A stretch of 13,160 nucleotides of DNA, taken from Cochliopodium minus. Taxonomy: Eukaryota > Discosea > Himatismenida > Cochliopodiidae. How positions within the stretch are numbered: position 1 is the first letter of the stretch; the number at the start of each line of letters is the position of its first letter. Position numbers and translations under genes: made by a program. Positions 1 through 5,895 of this stretch are shown piece after piece. The notes beneath the pieces are model-generated. The model was not told where the DNA came from. It saw nothing but the letters and a program-made list of their open reading frames with translations, and did not search any database. Location of the stretch: positions 1-13,160 of the forward strand of contig JAMYWO010000618.1 of the NCBI GenBank assembly GCA_024220525.1, in the 5' to 3' direction.

Positions 1-283
1 TTTTATTTTTTATTTTTTATTTTTTATTTTTTATTTTTTATTTTTTATTATTTATTTTTTATTTTTTATTTTTTATTTTTCATTTTTTATTTTTTATTTT
101 TTATTTTTTATTTTTTATTATTTATTTTCTATTTTTATTTTTTATTTTTTATTTTTTATTTTTTATTATTTATTTTTTATTTTTTATTTTTTATTTTTTT
201 AATTATTTTTTTATTTTTTTATTATTTTATTATTTATTATTTATTTTTTTATTTTTATTTTTTTATTTTATTTTTATTTTTTA
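1..283. repeat. TTTTTTA heptamer-type simple-sequence array
   Basis: The left edge is almost pure T and A and is dominated by tandem TTTTTTA units, interrupted by TTATTATTTA blocks near 46, 115 and 165. On the minus strand it is the A-rich start of the third intron of the DHHC gene, so it is intronic rather than telomeric on present evidence. No coding potential is visible. Confidence 0.75.
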
Positions 284-284
284 C

Positions 285-1663
285 AATGATGATCTTGTTT
301 GAGAACACATCTTTTGCATTCCCTGCAGTGATGAGTAAGAACAGGTTTGTAACACTGACACTTCTCGCAAAAATAAATAGGTTTCGTTTCTTTCATCTTA
401 AACTGTCTTTTGTAACTGTACGAATATTTTTCCAGAATCGCTATTTCTTCTTGTCTTCATATTTTAAATAAAAGAAATTTATTTTTATTTTTATTTTTTA
501 TTTTATTTTGTATTTTTTATTACACATTTTACTTTATTTTTTTATTTTATTTTGTATTTTTTTATTTTTTATTTTTTATTTTGTTTTATTTTTTTATTTT
601 ATTTTTTATTACATATTTACTTACTTCATTTTTTAAAAAATTTTTAATTTTATTCATTATTTTTTATTTTTTGTTTTTTATTTATTATTTTTTATTTTTT
701 ATTTTGATTTTTTTTAGTGGATTATCTATTTTGTATTTAATCTTTTTATTTTTATTTTTATTTTATTCTTAATTACGTTATTTTTTATTTTATTTTATTT
801 TATTTTATTTTTTTATTTTTTATTTTTATGTTGTATTTGTTGAATCATCAAGCCTCTGTACCCTTATCCATAAAGATAAATACAACCAATAAACAGAATT
901 TTAGAAAATAATTTTTTTTTTTGTATTTATTTTATATTTTATCAAACAAATTTAAGAACTCAAAGTATCTTAAATTGATTTGAGAAATATCTTGATAAAA
1001 ACAATAAAATAAGAATATTTCAAGAATAAAGGTAACACAACATTTATTTTTATTTTTTGTATTTTTTATTACGTATTTTATTTACTTTATTTTTTGTATT
1101 ATTTCTAATTTTTTTTATTATTTTATTATTTTATTATTTACTTTATTTTTTGTTTTATTTTTTAAAAAAATTTTTAATTATATTTATTTGATTTTTTATT
1201 TATTATTTTGTATTTTTTGTATTTTTTTATTTTATTTTTATTTTTTAATTTTATTTTTTAATTTTATTTTTTTATTGTTGATTTTTTTACTTTGGTACCC
1301 AATCAGAGAGAGGATGCCCAGGAGAAGTTTCACAAGCGTAGAAATAAAATCTGAGACTCATCGACATGATGAAAACCATCAAAAAAGTAAGAAACATTCC
1401 CTTCAAATTATCTATATCATGCCAAGGTATGATTACAAAAAATATACAAGCTGTTGAAATTCCCTATTGAAATGAAATAAAAATATTAAATAATCAATTT
1501 CAGTGAATAATAATTAGAATTGGAATTTTCTATTTTTTTATTTTTTTACTAATATGAGCAGCGATACCAATATCCTCACCACTATATTCAATATATCTTG
1601 ATCTTTCTTCTTGGATGAAAAAGTAGCTTTTGGTTCCAAAGTGATTTTTTCCTTATTTTCCAT
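285..1663 (-). CDS. DHHC-type protein S-acyltransferase (palmitoyltransferase), 5' part only
   Basis: Attaches palmitate to cysteines of target proteins at a membrane. My model has three exons on the minus strand: 1663-1550, 1463-1291 and 454-285. Phases match (0, 2, then 1 at the last donor). The protein opens with a lysine-rich cytosolic stretch, then a first membrane segment spanning the first splice junction (about residues 26-50), a short loop, and a second segment (about 61-80). It is followed by the family-typical ACETSPGHP, resembling the TDPG motif. The cysteine-rich domain reads C125-x2-C128, KPVLTHHC (H138, C139), C142, C145 and D150-H151-H152, matching the Cx2Cx9HCx2Cx2Cx4DHHC pattern, except that the usual Arg after KP is Leu. 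The codon of the catalytic Cys153 is split by the last donor. The rest, including two more membrane segments, lies beyond the left edge. The start has A at -3. The gene is divergent from the DTD gene (236 nt apart). The 836-nt second intron is unusually long; a missed exon cannot be excluded. Confidence 0.88.
455..1290 (-). other. Long intron 2 of the DHHC gene, with an unexplained mixed-composition island
   Basis: This stretch carries no gene I can support. Most of it is T-rich simple sequence, including TTTTA pentamers near 785-815. Between about 826 and 1040 the composition becomes more balanced. In that island short open stretches exist on both strands, but none carries a recognisable motif or a pair of convincing splice sites in the right phase. 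The bounding donor (GTAAAA on the minus strand, just below 1291) and acceptor (AG just above 454) have matching phase 2, which is why I read the whole interval as one intron. Confidence 0.6.
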
Positions 1664-1899
1664 TTCTTTGTACAGTTAAAAAAATATCAATTGTTTGATC
1701 AGTTTAATTGGATTCTGAATAGTTAATTTGGATAGGTGCAAGCAATAAGAAAATCTACCAAAATTTTTCTTTCAAATTTTTTTTTTATTGAAAATTTATT
1801 AGGAAGAATTGGAATGGTAGAATGTATGACTGTGAATAGAAAGTATGAAGTTTGAGAAATTCTTAAGAGTATTCATCTCAAAAGATTAAAAAAAAAAAA
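1664..1899. promoter_or_regulatory. Divergent intergenic region between the DHHC and DTD genes
   Basis: These 236 nt separate two head-to-head start codons, so they must hold the promoters of both genes. The DTD start sits directly at the end of a 13-base A run (1888-1900). No convincing TATA element or other recognisable site stands out against the AT-rich background. Confidence 0.5.
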
Positions 1900-2963
1900 A
1901 TGAAAATCATCATACAAAAGGTAACAAGTTCGAGTGTCACAGTAGATGAAGAAATTGTTGGTATTGATCAATTTCATTGCAATATTGGCTTGTTATTAAC
2001 TAAAACTTACACATTGATTTTAAAGGGAAGATAGGGAAAGGTATTTAATGAATATAAAATTGATCTATTCTTATCATTATGAATATTGTTTAAAAAAATC
2101 TCATCATATAATAATAGGGCTTCTTGTATTGGTTGGTATCAGTGGTAAATCAAAATATTCAAAATATTTAAATTGTTTCGCCGAAAAAAAAAATGTTAAT
2201 CAAATAATAAAAAAATCAGATAAAGATACTGAAAAAGAAATGAAGTATATGGTAAAATAGAATGATCTTTTTAACAAAACTTATTAGATCATAAATTTAA
2301 TTTTTTATTAAAAAAGTCCCATAAAATTTTGAGCATACAATTGTGGGATGATGAACAAGGCAAACCATGGAGAAATTCGGTGAAAAAGATGAACTACGGA
2401 GTACTATTGGTTTCCCAGTTCACTCTTTTCGCCCAACTCAATGGAAACAAGCCTTCCTTTCACAAAGCTGCTAAAAATGAATTTGCAAAAAAATATTTTG
2501 ATGATTTTGTAGCAATGGTTAAAAAGGGGCATCCCGTAATTTTTCATTAAAAAAATTTATATTTTTTAAAATATGTTTATTTTTAGTTATTTTTTTTAAA
2601 TACTTTAATATTTATTTTAAACATAATTATTTTTATTTACTTTTGATCAAATGTTTTTTCTTTTATAAATCTATTCAAATATTATTTATTGTTTTTTTTA
2701 AAATTTTTAAATGTTTTTATTTTATTTTTGAATTTTTTTAATTATTTTTAAATTTTTGATTTTTTTTTATTTTTTCTATTTTTTTAACTTTTGATATTTT
2801 TTAGAACCCGGAATTAGTTCAAACAGGTAAATTTGGAGCAATGATGAAGGTTCAACTTGAAAACGATGGACCTATCACCATCCCTATCGATAAGGACTTT
2901 TCTGAATCCGAAAAAGAACCTAAAAAAACCGAGAAGGAATCCCCAAACAATGAAAATAACTAA
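1900..2963 (+). CDS. DTD1: D-aminoacyl-tRNA deacylase (D-Tyr-tRNA deacylase, DTD)
   Basis: Hydrolyses D-amino acids (and glycine mischarged on tRNA-Ala) from tRNA, a chirality check in translation; normally a cytosolic homodimer. Six exons: 1900-1960, 2026-2040, 2118-2144, 2220-2251, 2317-2535 and 2805-2963, totalling 513 nt for 170 residues, all phases matching (1, 1, 1, 0, 0). The N-terminus MKIIIQKVTSSSVTVDEE is typical. The second exon is only 15 nt and supplies the KIGK of the conserved IGKGLLVLVG segment. The fourth exon gives DTEKEMKYM. The active-site SQF motif is S78-Q79 in VSQFTLFA, and the Gly-cisPro motif is in ENDGPIT (G140-P141, T143). Length suits the family (about 150) plus a charged C-terminal tail rich in Glu, Lys and Ser, which is not conserved. 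All donors begin GT and all acceptors end AG. The F-box gene follows 73 nt downstream. Confidence 0.95.
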
Positions 2964-3036
2964 TATTTATTAACTCAATTGAATGCATCCAGAAATTTCT
3001 TTTTTAATAAAAAATATATATAAAAAAAAAAAAAAA

Positions 3037-4419
3037 ATGGGAAATAAACAAATTGAAAATAATAAACCAATTGAAAAATCAGAGGAAAATTCAATTTCTT
3101 CATCAAATAAAAGTATTAATTTTTACCTCATTAATTTTTCTTTTATCAATAATTTTACAATGAATCATAATTGACCCAACAAATTCAATAGAGAGGATAA
3201 GTAGGGATGGATTGATCGAATTCAATCAAAATGAAAAGATATTGTGGAGATTGATTGCATCCAAATTGGAATATGAAGCATTATTCAAAATATCAACAAC
3301 ATGCAAAGCCTTTTTCTTCATGTTGAAGGATGATGAGATCTTTTGGAGTTTATTCTGCAAAAGAAATTTGAATATCAACAAATTGCCTCCTCAATACACT
3401 CGTTGGAAGCATTTTTATCTCTCCTCCTTGTATGAATGGGATCAATCGAGATTCACCCCTGATTTCACTCTGGATCCAAATGATAAGAGAATTGTGATCT
3501 ATAATTGTATTCAATCTATCACCTGGAGGGCAGCATTATCCAAAAATCATATTCTGGAAGGGATCATGTATCCTGTAAGAATCGTTGAAGAACCTCCGTA
3601 AAAAAAAAAATGAATCTACTTTAATAAATGTTGGGATATCCGTATCCTTACACTTAATTTATCACTATAAAAAAAAAAAATCAAACATCGAATAACGTCA
3701 ATTATATCAATTCAAATCATTTTCTCCTTTTATTGAATGAAAAATCCCCCAAACCTATTTAAATTGAATTTAAAAAAATTTTTTTATATTGAAGATTAAA
3801 TTTGACTATTGGAGTTTGCTTCAATGATACTGATGCTTTGGATGTACTCATTTTTCCAAAAAAAAAATCAAATTAAATTAAAAGAACTTTATTAAATTTT
3901 TTTTTTTGATATAAAAAAAAAAGTATCATGGTTTTGGAGCTGATAGGTGATTGCATCTTCTTTTCAATCTTTAAAAAAAAAAAACAAATCTAAATTTAAC
4001 AATAATTAATATTACAAAAAAAAAAAAAAAACAGTCGAAGATTTGGGTACAGCTATTTCAGGCCTGAAAGAGACTTGATCTGTCACAACGAACTGAAGAA
4101 AGATATTCACGGGAAAAAAAGGTTTTTTCAAAACGCACTCGTCTACATGTTTCTCCACCACGGTTCTTATAACAACGAAAAACGATCGACAGCCACTGTC
4201 AGTTTTCTTATCAAATACGAGTCTGAAACGCTTCCTTCTTATCAATTTTCTATTGGGGGGATCGAGTTAAACGTGGGTGAGAAGCTTTACATCTTTTCTG
4301 CAATGGCTGCTCAGAAAATCGTTGTTGCTTTAGATTCTCCTCTTTACTTCTTTGATCCTTGTTTGATTCCTGATGTTTTGGAGGTTTATACACCTTCTCA
4401 AATCCATGAAAGATCATAA
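3037..4419 (+). CDS. F-box protein with probable SPRY-like C-terminal region
   Basis: Likely a substrate-recognition subunit of an SCF ubiquitin ligase, binding Skp1 through the F-box. Five exons: 3037-3112, 3192-3597, 3795-3843, 3924-3946 and 4035-4419, 939 nt for 312 residues, with matching phases 1, 2, 0, 2. Residues 1-40 are polar and low-complexity. The F-box is about residues 42-86: ILWRLIASKLEYEALF, then STTCKAFF and DDEIFWSLFCKRN, in the usual order. After a linker, ITWRAALS, LTIGVCFND and YHGFGADSRRFGYSYF recall SPRY/B30.2 strands. Part of this match depends on the tiny fourth exon (23 nt). Beyond about residue 200 I recognise nothing. The first exon starts behind a 16-base A run. 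A stronger-looking donor (GTAAGA at 3575) was not used because no acceptor fits its phase. F-box call is good; SPRY call is moderate. Confidence 0.78.
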
Positions 4420-4587
4420 ATTTTAAACTCTTATTTTTTTTTTTGAATTCTTTTTTTATTAAAAATCTTAAATTTTAAACATATTTTTAAAATGAACTTT
4501 TAAATTTTTCTTTTAAAATTTTTTGTTTTTCTTAACTTTAATTATATTTTGATTTTAAATTAAAAAAATATTGGATTCTTTTTAAAA
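4420..4587. other. T-rich spacer between F-box and nucleoside hydrolase genes
   Basis: A short T- and A-rich spacer without coding content. It must contain the 3' end of the F-box transcript and the promoter of the nucleoside hydrolase gene. No clear element can be singled out. Confidence 0.4.
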
Positions 4588-5807
4588 ATGGAAATTAAAG
4601 GAAATTATGATCATTATCAAAGTGATGATCTCAAAGAAATTGCAAAGATGTTTGAGAATTCAGTTGATGAAAATGCAGAATACTTTAATTTTGACAAAGA
4701 TAACAGCGATGAAATCTTTGATGCATGTCTTGATATGGAAACAGGAGATCCAGATGATTATGTTGCATTTTTGATTCTTTTATCACATCCAAAAGTAAAT
4801 AAAAATATAAATTTTTTTATTTTGGAAATTTGCAAGTGAAATTCTATTTTTTAAAAAATATTTATTTTTAGGTTAAATTGAGATGCGTTACTTTATTTCC
4901 TGGATCTAAAAAACAAGTGTCTTTGATAAATCAAACTCTGATCTATTTAAAAAGAGAAGATGTATTGGTGGGAGCTATGGGAATTGACAACGTTTTAGAA
5001 GGAAGATTCTACAAAAAAGTTCCTTTTGAATGGAGTGAAGAAATACCGAAAATGACTCCATCTGAAGCACTTTCAAAAGCATTTCTTTCATTTCCTAACA
5101 GTGTTTTAATAACTGGTGCTCCTGTAACTATTTTTTAAATTTTTAAATCTCAATTTAAATTTTTATTTTAAATTTTTTTAGCTAAGAAACATCAAGAAAT
5201 TTATGGAAGATCACACCGAAATTGTTATAAATAAAGCATTTTTTCAAGGTGGTTTTTGTGGTATAAACATTGTCAAACCAGAACACAGGTTGAAAAAATT
5301 TTCAAAAAAAATAGTTTGTCCAACATGTAATTCAACTTTAAAATTGAACCTTTTTTTAAAAATTTGAATAAAATTAATTTTAATCAAATTTTCAAAAAAG
5401 GGAATTTTGGAGGAGATTTAAAAGCAGCAAAATTTGTGATAGAAACAGATAGAATCAAAGAAAAATTCTTCATTTCAAAAAATGTATGCCATGGGGTCAG
5501 TTATGATTATCACGTTCACGAAGAATTTGCTCTTTATAAAGACAATGACAACAAACCTCTTAATTTGATCTACCTTTTAATGTGTAAAAGAAAAAAGTCA
5601 AAAATGTTGCATGATCTTTTATGTGTCGCTGCTGCCATTGACAAATCCATCATTACTTTTTCTAGGGTCGATATTGTCTACAAAAACACAAAACCTTTTG
5701 GCTATTATTCTGTTCCTTCTAAAATTTCCAACAATTACATCAGTGTTTCTGTCGATAAAAAAGCTTTTTTTGACATTTTTTTTTGCAGAAACCTTTCTTT
5801 GTTTTAA
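4588..5807 (+). CDS. Inosine-uridine nucleoside hydrolase family protein
   Basis: Predicted to cleave the N-glycosidic bond of ribonucleosides in purine or pyrimidine salvage. Four exons: 4588-4794, 4872-5123, 5182-5326 and 5401-5807, 1011 nt for 336 residues, phases 0, 0, 1. The calcium-binding N-terminal motif appears as CLDMETGDPDDYVAF (D49, D54, D56, D57), one residue longer than the classic DxDPGxDD. Then come VTLFPGS, the ITGAP loop (usual TGPLTN), QGGFCG (usual MGG), CPTWNFGGDLKAAKF, and SKNVCHGVSYD. The C-terminal HDLLCVAAAID (H272, D273) matches the HDP region that supplies the last calcium ligand. This pattern fits a divergent subfamily rather than classic IunH or RihA. The third junction is supported because the W202 codon is rebuilt across it and a family motif continues. 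Residues 1-45 are an unrecognised acidic extension. Substrate cannot be told. Confidence 0.85.
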
Positions 5808-5895
5808 AATAATTTAAATCAATGATAAAGTAAAAATCATGATCAATTCACTTTAAATCAAATTATTATTTAAATTTTCTGTTTTTTTTTTGTTT
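5808..5895. terminator. Convergent 3' intergenic spacer
   Basis: Only 88 nt separate the tail-to-tail stop codons of the nucleoside hydrolase (plus) and the GGCT/FGase-like fusion (minus). It must hold cleavage and polyadenylation signals for both. A loose inverted repeat (AAATAATTTAAA near 5807-5820 against TTTAAATCAAATTATTATTT near 5852-5872) is visible, but in DNA this AT-rich it may be chance. Confidence 0.35.

Noticed and set aside
1-283. Telomere or CRISPR array
   Set aside because: The repeats are simple T/A heptamers without spacers, lack the G-rich strand typical of most telomeres, and lie inside an intron of a DHHC gene.
581-772. Phe-rich short reading frame suggesting a membrane peptide
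   Set aside because: It consists of T-run simple sequence with no motif and lies inside an intron of the minus-strand DHHC gene.
1961-2025. Extension of DTD exon 1 through the open frame ending at 2035
   Set aside because: The frame stops inside the microexon and duplicates an IGLLL segment that the later exon provides better. The splice gives the full conserved sequence.
4012-4245. Minus-strand reading frame of 77 codons
   Set aside because: It is antisense to exon 5 of the F-box gene, has no recognisable motif, and begins and ends in homopolymer.
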